From assembly GCA_015680685.1 (NCBI GenBank), contig MNCI01002986.1, positions 168,440 to 232,439 on the forward strand: a DNA stretch of 64,000 nt. Reading direction: 5' to 3'. Positions within the stretch are counted from its first letter, which is position 1. Each line of letters begins with the position of its first letter. Below, piece by piece: positions 10,436-22,896 of the stretch. The notes beneath the pieces were generated by a model. It was not told where the DNA came from, made no database searches, and saw nothing but the letters and a program-made list of their open reading frames with translations. Origin of the DNA: Gnetum montanum. Taxonomy: Eukaryota > Streptophyta > Gnetopsida > Gnetales > Gnetaceae. The position numbers were made by a program, and so were the translations under genes.

Positions 10436-13400
10436 ATGTCTTCTTCTCATAAGAGCAACTCACCACCTAAGGACCATACACGAGACAGTTGGCAACATAA
10501 AACACATAGTCAAAATCAGCCATGTCCTAAACAATACAAGATAGTTTATACTCATCCCGATGAGTATATTCCAAACTTTACCTTCATCCTCCATCAAGAC
10601 GAACATCTACAATGGAGAGATTTTTAAGGTAACATCGTGTTACCCCCAGATCGATCAGTCTCTTGCATGCTTTTCCGTGCCTTGGCATAGATTGGCATAA
10701 CTGAATTATATGCTGAATAGGTTGTGGAAGATTTTGACATGAGGGATTATTATCCCACAGATGCCCAACGTATGAGGGACTTAAGGTAGGAGAGTCAACA
10801 TACTTTTCTAAAGGACAAAGCCCCGCACGTCCTTAGTGAAATAGAAGATGAAGAACCCCTTATAACGGGTTCTTTAGCAAATAATGTTCCACCTCCTAAC
10901 GATGGTAAGGAGGAAGGGTATCAGAATATACGATCAACGATACATACCCATGGTTCTGATGCCCGTGAACACCAACTGTTCACAGAGGGAACAACCACTT
11001 GTGCTAAGGATGAGCACTTAGACCATCACCACAATCGGGGCCATAGCAGCTGAAGAGAAGGCAAGAAACATCGTCATGGCGATGGTTCCCCTTCTTCTTC
11101 TCCTTATTCACATCACTCACCCTCTCATTCCACATCTGGGTGCAACCATCATGAACACAATGGAGAGGATAAAGGTAGACAAAATGAGAGACCTCGACGG
11201 GAAAGTCGAGAGAGAGGACAAGGGCAAGGACGTAGGGAGAGTAGGGAACAACGCAGACATCACAGGCATCATGAAAGAGATGATCATGAAGAGCTCTTAC
11301 TCGCAACCCGAAGTATGCTTGACATAAAGGAGACAGTTAGGATTCCCACAAGGCATTTAAAGGATAGTCAGATCAAACGTTTAGAAATGAACAATATCCC
11401 ATGATTTGAAGGGGGATACAATACTTGTGCCTTGCAGAATATAGAACATGAGTGGCAAAAACTTAAGTTGTTCCCAAGGACACTCACTAAGGAAGCAGAG
11501 AGTTGGTACCGGTCCTTAGAACCAGAAACCATTAGGAGGTGGAGTACGATGCTAGAATTGTTCAACAAAAAGTATCAAACGTACTCTAGAGTGTCCAATT
11601 TGCATAAGCAGATCCAAGGTTGGAAAAGAGGTACATATGAACCCTTGGATGCTGCCATGGCCCGCTATTACACATTGTTACATCATTGCCCGGGCCATAG
11701 GTAAACTTGGCAGGATCAACTTTGCCACATCGTGGATGGGCTAAGGCATGAAACTAGAAGAACCCTTGGGACTTACGCCCAAGGGAGACTCTCACAACTT
11801 AGAGCCCATGAAGTGCATAGCTTGTTGGAACAAGTAGCAAAAGAAGAAGGTGAGCTACAAAAAAGAAAAAGTGTGGAAGAATACAACCATGACCCCTCTC
11901 TTTGAAAGAAGGGAGTGAAATTTTATGATGAAGAGGATGAGTCACCACTCAAAGAGTTGGTGAATCGGAAAACCTTGCCGATTCAAAAGCTCACAATAGA
12001 AATAGCAGCTAAGGTAGATGACGTATGGAGTTCCTTAAACTCTAAAATTGAAACTGTCTTAAAAATTGTAGAAGAGTCTAAGGTAGAATAAAGTTGTGAC
12101 AAAGGTAAGAAAAAGTGGAGAGATTTAAGCCCTGCACATAACAAGGGTAAGGGAAAAATCACTAACTTCGATGTGGCTATGGACTCTGACATAGACGATG
12201 ATGGTGGATGTGAGATCTGCCACTATGAACATCCTAAGGGATGTTGCCCCATCATCTCACATCTACAGGAGTCTAGGGTGTATGCGCTTAATCCAAGACT
12301 CAACCAACGGCAAACACCCCGAAGGTTACCTTATCCACAAGGTAACCCAAGGTAGTTCCACCAACCCTTAACGTATTATCCAAGTGGAACTCCACCATAG
12401 CCCATCGGACAACACCAACAGTGGTAATACCCATAGTCATGAGGGATGCCATCGCCGAAACATCAGTACCCTTACCGGCAACCTGACCCTTATGGATATT
12501 ATGTGCAGCAGCCAATTTCTCCAAGTGACTCTATGAGTCACACAACCCCCAACCGTCACTACCAAGTTTGGGAGTACTTCAAAAGGACTCCTTCTCCTTT
12601 GGGAGACACTTCATACCCACACCATCCTCCTAATCCATCTGCACCTCTTCCACCAATAGTAGTTCCCGTAACACCTCCTGCTCCAACAATGCAAGGGGAA
12701 CTTCCTCCTCAACCGCAGCAAAGTCACGCTGCGAGAGCTATAAATATTCAACCTGCTGCTGATTATGACAACTGTAAAAAGAGAAGACCCTTATTCAGAA
12801 GAAAAATCCCAGATAAACTCTCACAACAACAAGCGGTTGGGCCCATGTACACTCCTCCACTATCTAACACTTCGGAGAACCCTTCCGTCCAACAGAGCAT
12901 AACGCATACGGTTATGTTAACACATACCGTAGCTGACTGGATTAAGGTAGGCCACCTTCCTAGGAAACTAACTGACCCTAGGAATCCCTTAATCTATTTA
13001 CAAATCGTTGGAAATAAACCACATAGGGCTCTTCTTAACTCAGGTTCCGAAGTCAACTTAATTTCATGAGAGATGTATCACACTTAGAACCTGCCCCAAC
13101 TTAAGAAGAGCAACATTCAACTAGAGCTGGCAGACCAGTCCATCACCATTCCCTTGGGATTGGTGGAGCACATCATCACCACTGTGTGTGGTTGGTCTTA
13201 CCCAACTAATTTTCTGGTGATCTAAGTTAACAACAATGAAGGGGACTTCCCAATTATAATGGGAAGGACATGGCTTAGTACAGTAGATGCATGCCTTAGG
13301 ATCCGTGATCTTTCCTTGGAAATCTCTAAGATAAACATTTGTGGAAAGATCAAGAAGAGGAAAGTTCCATGCATCAGATACAGTGATTCATCGGGTGATG

Positions 13401-13735
13401 ACATGGAGGAAATGCCTACATGTAACAAGTGTGCCCTTGAAATTTTGCAACAAAGATGCCTGTATGTAGTAGCCACATAACCAGTAGTAGACATCCCGTG
13501 GTTGACAGCTACTCGAAGGCGCAAACAAATATGCATGGAACGAACTGAGGAGACAACCCATGCCCATAACGAAAGCATATACACATTGGAATATGAGCTT
13601 CGCCAACTGTCATCCCTTAATCTAAGATCATCAATTGGGAGAAGTTGGGTACTTCTTAGAAATTCAAATAGGCGCTCATTATTTCGGATCTCTCTCTTAC
13701 AACTTAGTCATAGGGGAGATGGCCACCTATGCTAG
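10436..13735 (+). pseudogene. B1 gag-protease polyprotein, interrupted by stops
   Basis: One frame can be followed for about 3.3 kb, broken by in-frame stops with little sign of frameshift. It starts MSSSHKSNSPPKDH and then has the N-terminal block VYTHPDEYIPNFTFILHQDE shared with B2, B3, C1 and E2. A Retrotrans_gag-like part follows (NIEHEWQKLKLFPRTL, 11432-11704), then a CX2CX3HX4C zinc knuckle (CEICHYEHPKGCC, from 12209), a Pro-rich linker and an aspartic protease. The protease keeps VNLIS and IIMGR, but its catalytic triplet reads LNSG (Asn codon AAC at 13037-13039 instead of Asp). No pol follows. The product would be an assembly protein plus a dead protease. Confidence 0.85.
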
Positions 13736-15664
13736 CCATATGGGGCCCTCAGTTCTTTTTACGTTTTTGTTTTACACATTTTTGTTTTACACGTTTTTGT
13801 TTTACAATGTTTTTGTCTTACACATTTTTGTTTTACAAATTTCTTTAACTTTTCTAGTTTTTGTTTTACAACATTGTTATACTTTTTCCATTTTGTGTGT
13901 GTGTGTGTGTGATCCACCTTGAATTTTATCACCTAATAAGTGTTCAAAATGATGGTATGAACTGTTTTCATGTTGATTGCTAATGTTTGGTTTTTACCTT
14001 TAAGTCACAATGTTGATACTAAGGTATGTTTCTTTTGATATGGCAGGAAATGTGTTCACTTCATCCATCCGTCCACAACACTCTATGGTCTCTCTCGGCT
14101 TGGAAATGTACAGTTTCCTTTTTAGAAAGAACTTAAACGAATTGGTGACTGGGTATTTCTCAAACTAAGGAAGGACTCAAGGATTGAAAAGGGTGTGACT
14201 TCAAGGGAACTTGATGCTTTTTGTGTTGGCTATTCTCCTGGGTGCTTGGATGTTTTCTTCTTGATTTTTCTCATCGTTTCAATGTAACACAATTATTGGA
14301 AGCTGAGACAATAAAAATAAGAAGTCTTCACATGGTGTGGTTCTCACGCATAAAAACACAAAACACAAAAAAAAAAAAAAAACAAAGTGAGAATTCAAAG
14401 CACACCCCTTAGACGAATAAACTTGGGCTATAAGCATCGGTTATGGAACCAAAGGTGTTCCCTCTAACTAAGGCCCTTCTCACTTCCCATTCTCTCATTT
14501 GTTTCATCGGAATGGTGGTGACTCCTGGGGAAGGCATTCTTGTTATCCAAGTGAATGATTTGACCGAATGCATTGATGCGAAGTCACTAGATGTGGTTGG
14601 TTTGAGGCCGGAGTTGGAATGAGAACTGCTAAGTCACATTAATCATGAACTACACAAGGGGCTATACCCCACCTTGTTCTTGGGATTCCATTCCATTTTA
14701 TTCTCTTCATCCTTCTCTCCATTATCCACCTCATTACCCGTTGTATTAGTAGTGTATATATTTTGGTTGATGCATTGTTTTCTTTTTGGTAAATTCTTGT
14801 GGTTAATACTTTAACTCTTGTTCCAGATAACATCCTAGAGCCTACGGACTTTTGTATGTGGGTTTGTTAGGGCATTAAGGGCATGAACCTGCTTTGGGGA
14901 GGACCCACTGACATTCCTATTTGGTGCATCAATTACCTTCTTTCCCTTAACATTTTGCAATTAATTTTATTTTGTTCATTACCATCTTGACACCCATTTC
15001 ACTAATGTTTTCAGTTGTCCTTTTTTATCTATCTTTCTTACTCTTCTTTCTTCATTCTAATGCTATCAGAGGTTTGCGCTTAGTCATGGGGGTATGGGAC
15101 CCAATTTTTTCAATTTTCTCGTAGCCCCGAAATTTTTAATTTTCTTCCTAACCCCTACACCTTTAGTAGTCATCATTAATATATCTCCAAATCCATATCA
15201 TCCATACCACAACCTAGCCAATGGACTTACACCGAAGCAAGGTATTAATTACATGATGATTCAATTACCTTTGTCAATATAAGATTGTGTTGTGTGTGCA
15301 GATGGCAATTATGAACAACAGATGGGATCTGGAAGCAAACACTTGGAATGGAGCAGCGCTATAGCAGCTATGCAAGGAGTAAGATTGATGGCACGCTTAC
15401 AGATGGACAATGAAAGGCGCAATCTTGGCATTGGTAGTAGAAACACTTCTTTCTCCCTTTCTCTTTCTCAGCTATCAACTAAGGCCTAATGTCGTTGTAA
15501 TAAGGTGTTCACCCTTGTTGTCATGAACACCAATTTTCTCAAGTCTTGTAATGATGATCCGTTCACATGTCATCCCATTAGTTCCATTCCCCTCAATAAT
15601 TCCATACCTTCCCGATATTATTGTAAGGAACTCGAGGATGAGTTTTCATTCAGTCATGGGGGTA
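13736..15664 (+). other. B1 3' internal region without recognised gene
   Basis: The stretch contains a tandem T-rich repeat (about 13757-13846, units like TTTTTGTTTTACAC), a (TG)9 run at 13894-13911 and an A-rich run near 14368. It ends in ATGGGGGTA just before the 3' LTR, a plausible polypurine tract. It aligns with 27838-29726 in B2 and partly with the minus strand of B3 and C1. No open frame is shared cleanly by all copies. Confidence 0.7.
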
Positions 15665-16385
15665 TGATGAGATGCGATTCGCATGAGCCGCGATATCACA
15701 TCGTCCCCTGCGATGTCGCATACGCGATATCATGGTCCGCTGTCAAATCTATAAATAAGAGGCGGCACTCCCCTTATTCCTCATCCTAGGATTAAAGTAG
15801 GGAAACTCTNTGATTATGAGCATTGACAAATGTGTATGGCTAATCAAGGAATCGGCTGCTCATCGCAATTAGGCTCTCTCACCCTCAACTCCTAGAATGC
15901 GGGATAAGTATGACTTGATTACGAGCATTCAAGGATGTGTACAGATAGCCAAGGAATGGATTCTTATCACGTTTAGGCTAGTTAAGTGCCTTAGTATGAC
16001 CACTTCGAGCACGTGTGTTACGCATGGTGATCCCAGTAACGATTAGCGTTTAGTAGCCGTGGTTGCATAGTTCAGGGTGTGTATGGTAAGTGGGAATGGA
16101 TGCTGACGCTACTTAATTTAGACTTACTCATTAGTTAGAGTTAGTTAGTTTCTCAACCCTTCACCTCAATAGCATAGGAGAAAAACCAGAAAAGACTATA
16201 AAAATCATATACCTCAGACTTACTTAACCATACATCATGACAACTACAAGTCTGGGAAGACAACGAATGATTAATCCCAAGTGTTCCATGGGGCGTGTAG
16301 GCATTTATTCTACGGAGTTCGACTGGATCGTGCATGCTACGCTTGTTTCATATGGTTGAGTGTAGGGGTACCTCACCACTCATCA
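15665..16385 (+). repeat. B1 3' LTR with assembly gap
   Basis: It begins TGATGAGATGCG and ends CACTCATCA. The N at 15810 replaces about 190 bases present in the 5' copy, so the printed length is short. It contains TATAAATA near 15750 preceded by CGCGATATCA and GCGATATCA. Confidence 0.85.
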
Positions 16386-16429
16386 ACAAGCATCTAAGCT
16401 AAGTTAAATGTCACATAATCAACCTTAAT

Positions 16430-18000
16430 AAAAGAACCAACAAGTATGAAGAAAGCTCTAAAAACTTAAAATAGAAGGATGAAATGCAAAATAAGTAACT
16501 CCATTATAGAAAACAAAATATGGTTCTTAGTGGACAAACTAAAGGATAAGAAGGTAAGTGACACTAAGTGGGTGTTTAAAAGAAAATTTGATGAACATGG
16601 TAACATCTTCACATATAAGGTAAGGATGGTAGTAAGGGGTTTCAAGCAAAAGAACCATATAAATCATGGAAAAACTTTTATCCCTATTGCAAGGTTTGAA
16701 ATCATCAAGCTCATAATCTTCTTTGTTATGCATCTTAATATACCAAATAGATGTCAACTCATCCTTCCTCAATGATGATCCTAAAGAAGAATTCTACATT
16801 CTTGAACTTGAAGGGTTTAAAATCCAAGTTCAAGAAGACAGTTTACAAGCTCTACAAAAATCTCTATGGAGTCAAGCGAGCTCTAAGGGCTTATTTTCAT
16901 AGAATCCATGATTTGCTTCTCAAAGGTGGTTATAAAAGTTCTATGTTTGAGCCACTCTCTACTTCAAACTTATGGGCATGAATGTAATCTTGATCTCCTA
17001 GGATGTTGATGACTTGGTCTTCCTATCATGTTCTAAAAAATTAATTTCAAACTTAAAGAAAGACATGAAAGAAGATTTTAAGATGAAAGAACTAGAAGTA
17101 CTAAGGTATTTCCTAGGGATCCAAGTGGAGTAAGAGAAGGATTCATTGAAGATGCATCAAACTAAATATGTTGAAGCAATCATAAAGAAGTATGGTCTAA
17201 AAATGCAAGAATAGTAACAACACCATTCCCTCTAAACCTTAAATTACTAGTCAAAAATTAAAGTCCCTTGGTAGAAGCATCTCTCTATAGAAGCATGATT
17301 GAATCCTTAAGGTTTAATTATCACTTAAGTCCTAATATTAAGTTTCCTACATCATACCTTTTAAGGTTCATGTAAGAACCTAGACTTAGCTACATGAATT
17401 CTCTCAATCATGTCTTGAGATATGTAAAAGGAACTGTAGACTTTGCCATTAAGTTTGTGAAACAAGATAATAAATTTCATACTTTTTTTAATTCTAATTA
17501 GGAAGGAGATTTACAAAAGAGTAAGTCTACATTAGGCTCAATCATCGTTCATGAGGCCAACCCCATTTATTAAAGTAGCAAGAAGCAAAGTGTAGTGGAT
17601 CTTTCATCATGTGAGACTGAATTTATTACAATGGTTGATTACATTTAATACATCTTATGAATAAAGACACTCTTTAATTAATTGACCTTTAAACTTATTT
17701 TTTCTATTAAGCTCATGGTGGACAATACATCAACCATCCAACTCTCAAAGAAGCATGCACTTCACAAGAAATTTAAGCATGTTGACATCATATACTACTT
17801 CATCAAGCAAGAAGTGAAGGGGGTTAACATCTTACCCAAGAATGTGTCAAGATAAAACTAATTAGTTGGCCTCCTCACTAAACCACTACAAGCATTCAAG
17901 AGAGACTATCTTTTGAAGACCATTGAATTTAAAAAGGTTGAAAAAGTAAACAAAGAATATCCTCAAATCTCAAACTCCATGATTCTCACATATTACACTC
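16430..18000 (+). pseudogene. Ty1/copia reverse transcriptase and RNase H remnant
   Basis: RVT_2-type sequence begins in a frame with KWVFKRKFDEHGN (near 16565) and VVRGFKQKNHINHGKTFIPIARFE. A shifted frame follows with KVYKLYKNLYGVK-like sequence (about 16840-16875). The catalytic box reads DVDD (17002-17013), preceded by a stop, where YVDD is expected. Copia RNase H debris follows: VDNTSTIQLSKKHALHKK-like sequence near 17720-17770, disrupted, and LLTKPL near 17880. Stops and frameshifts are frequent, so nothing functional can be made. Gag, protease and integrase are missing, probably lost when B1 inserted or by later deletion. Confidence 0.85.
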
Positions 18001-18067
18001 TAAAAGAAGGTATTTTAGAAATAATGTAAATGTTTGGACTCCAACTCCTTCATGTTTTTTCTTGATG

Positions 18068-18490
18068 CATGTTGAAGAGAGTAGAGTTATTGGTAGTATT
18101 TATTTTCATGTTGAAGTCTTTGCTTTCATGTACTAGAAGCTATAAGTATTATTTATTCCAAAGAAAATGGTTATTGAAGGTTAGGTTAAAATTAAAAGTT
18201 TAAAAAAATAGAAGAGGCCAAAAGCCTTCATGAGAGGCCCATGCTAAAATAGGTAAGATCCTCCATAAAAAAGTATAAATAGAGTGAACCCCTTCCACTG
18301 TAACTTGCCAAGAGAATTAAACTAAATGGGAAAGCTCTACCTTTTCTTTATTTTGAGTGCTTTATGCAAATTTTTGATTACTTGGTTAAAGCTTCTTTAG
18401 CTTCATCTTCTTTTCTCTTTTCTTGCATTCTAAATACTAAATCTAGATGAGAGAAGCATAAAAGAACTTCTATTAATACTAGGTAAGCAC
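18068..18490 (+). repeat. Probable copia LTR, right end uncertain
   Basis: It follows the copia RNase H remnant, begins TGTTGAAG and has a TATA box (TATAAATA near 18276), then T-rich leader-like sequence. No second copy is in the window, so limits are provisional. Confidence 0.4.
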
Positions 18491-18499
18491 ATAGGAACT

Positions 18500-20860
18500 T
18501 TTGCTAATAGATCCAGTTACAATTTGCAAGCCCTATAGCTTGTGTAGAAGATTTAGCTATGGTATAAATGGGAGCATTGGGTTTAATTCTACAAAAGTAG
18601 GAATTGAATTTCATGTCATTAAATCTTATTTCACTTTGCCAAATGATTTGCTCTATGCAATTATTCAAGGTTTCTCGAAGCATTATGCTATTGGATTTTT
18701 TGCCAAAATAATTCCACTTGTATTAATTTTGAATAATTGGATGAAAACCCATTGTACTCATAGAGGTATTCACAATGTTCTTGTTCTGAGTTTAACTAAG
18801 GATTTTTTTTCTTTCTTAATTTGAAATAGAGGAAAAAATAAATAATTCGATTAAGAATATTCCATGATTTGTGCATGATGCCTTTTTAGTTTTACATAGA
18901 TGGTACGAAGATTTTGATTTTGAAAAAGAGAATAAACATATTTTACCACCTTGGATTACATATATGAATCCACCTATTATTTTTCCCTCTAATCATAGAT
19001 ATTACTAGTATGATTAATACAATGGTACTTTTAGAAAAACAATGTCTTTTTTGTGCTTGGCTAACTCAAAGGATTTGTGTAGAACTATATTAAAGTAAAA
19101 GACTTCCATCTTCTATTGAGTTAGCATATAGAGGAAACATTTTAGAACAAAAAATTTCTTATCTTAATCTTCCTAATGTATGTTGCTATTATCATAAGCC
19201 ATCTACAAGGTTTGTAACTATCCCAAACTAATTACAAAAAAGTTGTCAAAGTAAGATTAGCAAAAGAAATCAAGGAAGCAAAAGCTACCTAAAAAAATTC
19301 TTTAAAATGGATTGAGAATTCTTCAGATCAACTCTTAGAAAAGTAAGTGAGTCCTCAAGAAGATTGTTAGAGTATACTTCTAAGTTAAAGTAAAATCATT
19401 AGTTTCTTAACTTAATCTATTAGTAGTTACGAATAGTCATGATGGTTTAGTAAAGAGTCACAACTCATTACAAATAATAAAAGAATGTAAGTTTTCACTT
19501 TGTAATGTGTAGAACAATAACAAACAACGATGTAAAAAATATGAACATGAAGAATGATGAAGAATAAAGACAAGTTCGAAAGAGATCCAATAAGATAGAG
19601 AAGTGGCATTGGAATAATAGGCATAAAAATGTTCATAATACAAAATAGTTTACAAGCCACAAAAATTCATAAAATTATGAAAGAGTAAACAGGAGCATGC
19701 AGCAATGCTAGAAGATGTTATGAAGCATAGAAGTCATAACAAGAACCCAAGCACCATAACCAAAAGGTCAAAGAAGTACCTCGATATTAAGAAGTGTTGT
19801 AGGAGACAAGAGAAATCCTTATAGCAAAAGGATCTCATTTCCTAAATAGGAAGAGAAGATCTAAGGTGAGCCATTCATAATTTGGTCCAATTTCCTCAAG
19901 AGGAAGAGAAGACCACTTAGAAGGTTACAATGGTAAATAAAAAAAGAAAGAAAAAGACTTATGAAAAAGTATTTCATAAAGTCCAGTAAATAGAAGGCTT
20001 ATGAAGCAATGTGTCATAAAGGCTAGTAACCTAAGCCAAAGTGACTTAGACAAATATTAAGAAGGAAGGACAATGTATCTAGTCCAAGTACAAAAGTTTG
20101 TAATATATTGAATTACAAACAATATTTGTAGGTATATTATAATCTTACAATCAAGAAATGAAAATGAACCAAAAGAAGATGCATTTCCATAAAGAGCAAC
20201 ATCACCAAAACATAGGAAGTTCTTAACAAGAAAAAACCTAGAGATACAACAAGCCCATGTTATGAAGTACTAGAATAAGGAACAAGTACCAAGTAATGGA
20301 ATTAGTACAACATAACTCTATTCATCATAAGAGGATTCATAAGTAGCTATATTAGTAAGACTTACGATACTCAAAGATGCCAAGAATTATGAAGAGCACT
20401 TACCATTACAAAGAGAGCTACAATCTTGTAGTTTTGTAATATCAATATTACTATCCATTATAAAAAGGGAGATTTCTTTGTAAAAGATCCTAAGGAACTA
20501 AGAAACTATAATACAATGATTAGAGTTGTTCAACAATATGTAAAACCAAATTCTAACAAAGATGGATGGACAAAAGTAAGGTAACATAAAAAATTTTAGA
20601 GAAGATATCATCTTCAAATTCTAGTGTCCAAGAATCATCTCAAGTCCCAAAGACAAATCTAATGATTTCAATAGGTCCTTATACTCAAAGCAAAGAAAGG
20701 AACACATTGTATACAGCAAAGGAAGGAACTCTAGAGAATATTACTAATCAAGATCATAAGCCTATTGTTTTGAATTTTAAGCAAGTTAATCCATTGTATT
20801 TTATCATAGATATTGAAGAAGGAATCAAGTTGGACGTTGCACCCTTTTGAAGCTCAACTC
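18500..20860 (+). pseudogene. LINE1 ORF1-like region
   Basis: The frame at 18501-18824 includes LPNDLLYAIIQGFSKHYAIG, similar in pattern to LPNDLYESLTKEISSKYVFV on the minus strand at about 53470-53540 (LINE2). I take both as the DUF4283-like part of plant LINE ORF1. Downstream, about 18900-19330 continues in broken frames (WYEDFDFEKENKH). The stretch 19390-20400 is A-rich, with short repeated words such as CTTATGAA and TTTCATAAAG, and no gene. A further open piece at 20662-20850 is of unknown role and may be the ORF1 C-terminus. Confidence 0.5.
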
Positions 20861-20879
20861 TTGGAATGTTCACAATTTG

Positions 20880-22129
20880 TCAAACCCCAGACAAGAAGTA
20901 GTTGTCCAATATCATTATTAGAATTTTGATATTTTGTATTTTCATAATGTTAAAATACGTGGTTTAAATTTCACTTCAGCAACTAACTTTTTTATGCCTA
21001 GAGCAAAGTATATATATATATACAAATCATGAAGCTAGAAAAGATAGTGTTCTTCTTTGTGTTTCTCAAAAATATTCTACATGCATCATTGATTCTAGTT
21101 TTATTTTAGGAACCAGAGATGTTTAGGTGTGGTTAAATTTTTTTGGTTTAATTTTTAGTATCTATAGTATATATGCTTTATGTTATTTCTAAGAAAGAGC
21201 TTTACATTGGTTTCAACTTAACAATGATCTTCATGATGCTATTTGGTAAAGATTTTAATATGTTAGAAAATGAATCTAATAAAATAGGATGGATACCTTT
21301 TACTTTTCAACAAGATGAATGAAAATTTTGGTCTTCTTTTAGAAATAAGTTTGCTCTTTTAGATTCTAGTATTGGTGGAAATCATAAAGATCCATGTTGT
21401 TTCACCTGGATTAACTATAAAGTTGGATTGCTAAGAATATTTCATATATTAGACAAAGCTTATCTTTCTACTTCTCCCAATTTATACTTTGAGTCTCAAC
21501 ACAGTTTATTTATTGAAGCACATCTAGAATGCACTCTTTTAAATCACTTACCCATTAAGTTATCAATTTAAAGAATAACCTATGTGAGTCTTCCCTCTAA
21601 GCTTTCATTACTAATACTAATTTTTTATCTAATAAAAATTTTTAGAGATCTTTTCATCATGTTTGAAGCTTGAATCTAAGACCAATAAATTTTAATGGCT
21701 TCATTGAATGGTGAAAATATGTTATTATTTATATTGCAAGATTTTTTTAAAAAAAATTTAAATGCTTAGTTAAAACATTTCAAGTTATTACTCTTAGAAC
21801 TAGGTAAAAAATTCATCAACTTACAAAATATTTGTCTCATACCCCTCATGATGAAGGTGTTTAATAGTAACTTGTGAGCCTTTAATAGCAATAAAAGATT
21901 TTTGAAAATCATAAGGCTTAAGTAACATCTTAAGTGTCAGTTATCTTAGTTTAAAATGAGGGATAGACCTTCAAAAGAATTCTTCAAGCTTTTAAAAGGT
22001 TCTAAAGTGAGTAATCAAATTGATGAAATACCTAGTAATGGTGAGGGTCTCTCTACTTCTATGACTACTTTAAATGCTTTATTTGATCATTATTTAGATG
22101 TGTTTACTTCACAATATATTAATAGAGAG
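20880..22129 (+). pseudogene. LINE1 ORF2 endonuclease region, decayed
   Basis: Broken frames read FALLDSSIGGNHKDPCCFTW and then NYKVGLLRIFHILDKAYLS (about 21350-21470), like the C-terminal part of LINE apurinic endonuclease (TW-N-R-LDR pattern). Stops are dense. The piece ends at the 5' flank of the solo LTR at 22130. Confidence 0.6.
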
Positions 22130-22896
22130 TGATGAAACATCAATAAGATAGGCTGCATCAATGCATGGGAGGATGTGTTGACATAGATATGTCAATGCTA
22201 ATGTAGTCATTACCTATATAAATGTGTGCACTTCTTGAATTTATGGCATATTTTGATCTTAGTTGTAGTTGAACCATTACAATTTTCTTCTTCTAGAGAT
22301 AGAACATTTTTTCTCTAAGTGCTTGTAGTGTGGATTAATGAGATTGTACTATGTTTTATTAGAGTGCCTATGTACCTAAATGCATTGGAATGAACAACAA
22401 TAAAATTGAGATTTTCTACATCCATTGTAGCACTTAGATTAGTTTACTATTTCTGTTCAACACTTTATTTTCCACGTACTCTACATTCCTGCTCTTAAAT
22501 AGTTAATATAATTAATCATAAATATGTAAGTACAACCAATTTGAACATAAAGTATTAACACTTGGTAACCCCATCTGTGGATATTTGGCATGCCTAGCAA
22601 TAGCCACTTGGTAACCATAAGTGTTAATAATAGTTTGGGATATGTATGGCTAGTGGGAATAGATACTCCATGTTAGGATAGTTACTTAATGAATTACTTT
22701 ATTAGTTAAATAATGAATTATTGAACGTTTACTTAATCATATATCCATTAGGAGAAGATAATGACCTTGCAACTACACGATTCACTACTTAGAAATATCG
22801 ATCACTTAGGTAACTAAGTCTCTAGAATTCAACTAAATCGTTAGTGAATGCTTGTGATTCATATGGTTAAATGTAGGGGATACCTACCACTCATCA
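22130..22896 (+). repeat. Solo LTR of family E
   Basis: It starts TGATGAAACATC and ends CTACCACTCATCA. The first bases match the LTR at 62424 (TGATGAAGCATCATGG, GGCTGCATC), and the 3' parts also match. GAGAG precedes (22125-22129) and AAGAG follows (22897-22901), a 5-bp target duplication with one change. LINE coding sequence continues on both sides. Confidence 0.85.

Larger units (their letters stand above)
9367..16385 (+). mobile_element. LTR retrotransposon B1, gag-protease only
   Basis: Limits are the truncated 5' LTR (9367-10294) and the 3' LTR (15665-16385, with an N gap at 15810). Inside are a tRNA-Asp-type primer site, one long decayed gag-protease frame (10436-13735), and about 1.9 kb of apparently non-coding DNA before the 3' LTR. 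I see no reverse transcriptase, RNase H or integrase. The layout matches B2 and, with deletions, B3. The first roughly 38 bases of the 5' LTR are missing and no target duplication is found; ACAAG follows the 3' LTR, and an ACAAG at 9244-9248 may be chance. Confidence 0.85.

Noticed and set aside
9244-16390. ACAAG at 9244-9248 and 16386-16390 as the B1 target duplication
   Set aside because: The left copy is 118 bases away from the start of recognisable LTR, and the LTR start is missing, so the match is probably chance.
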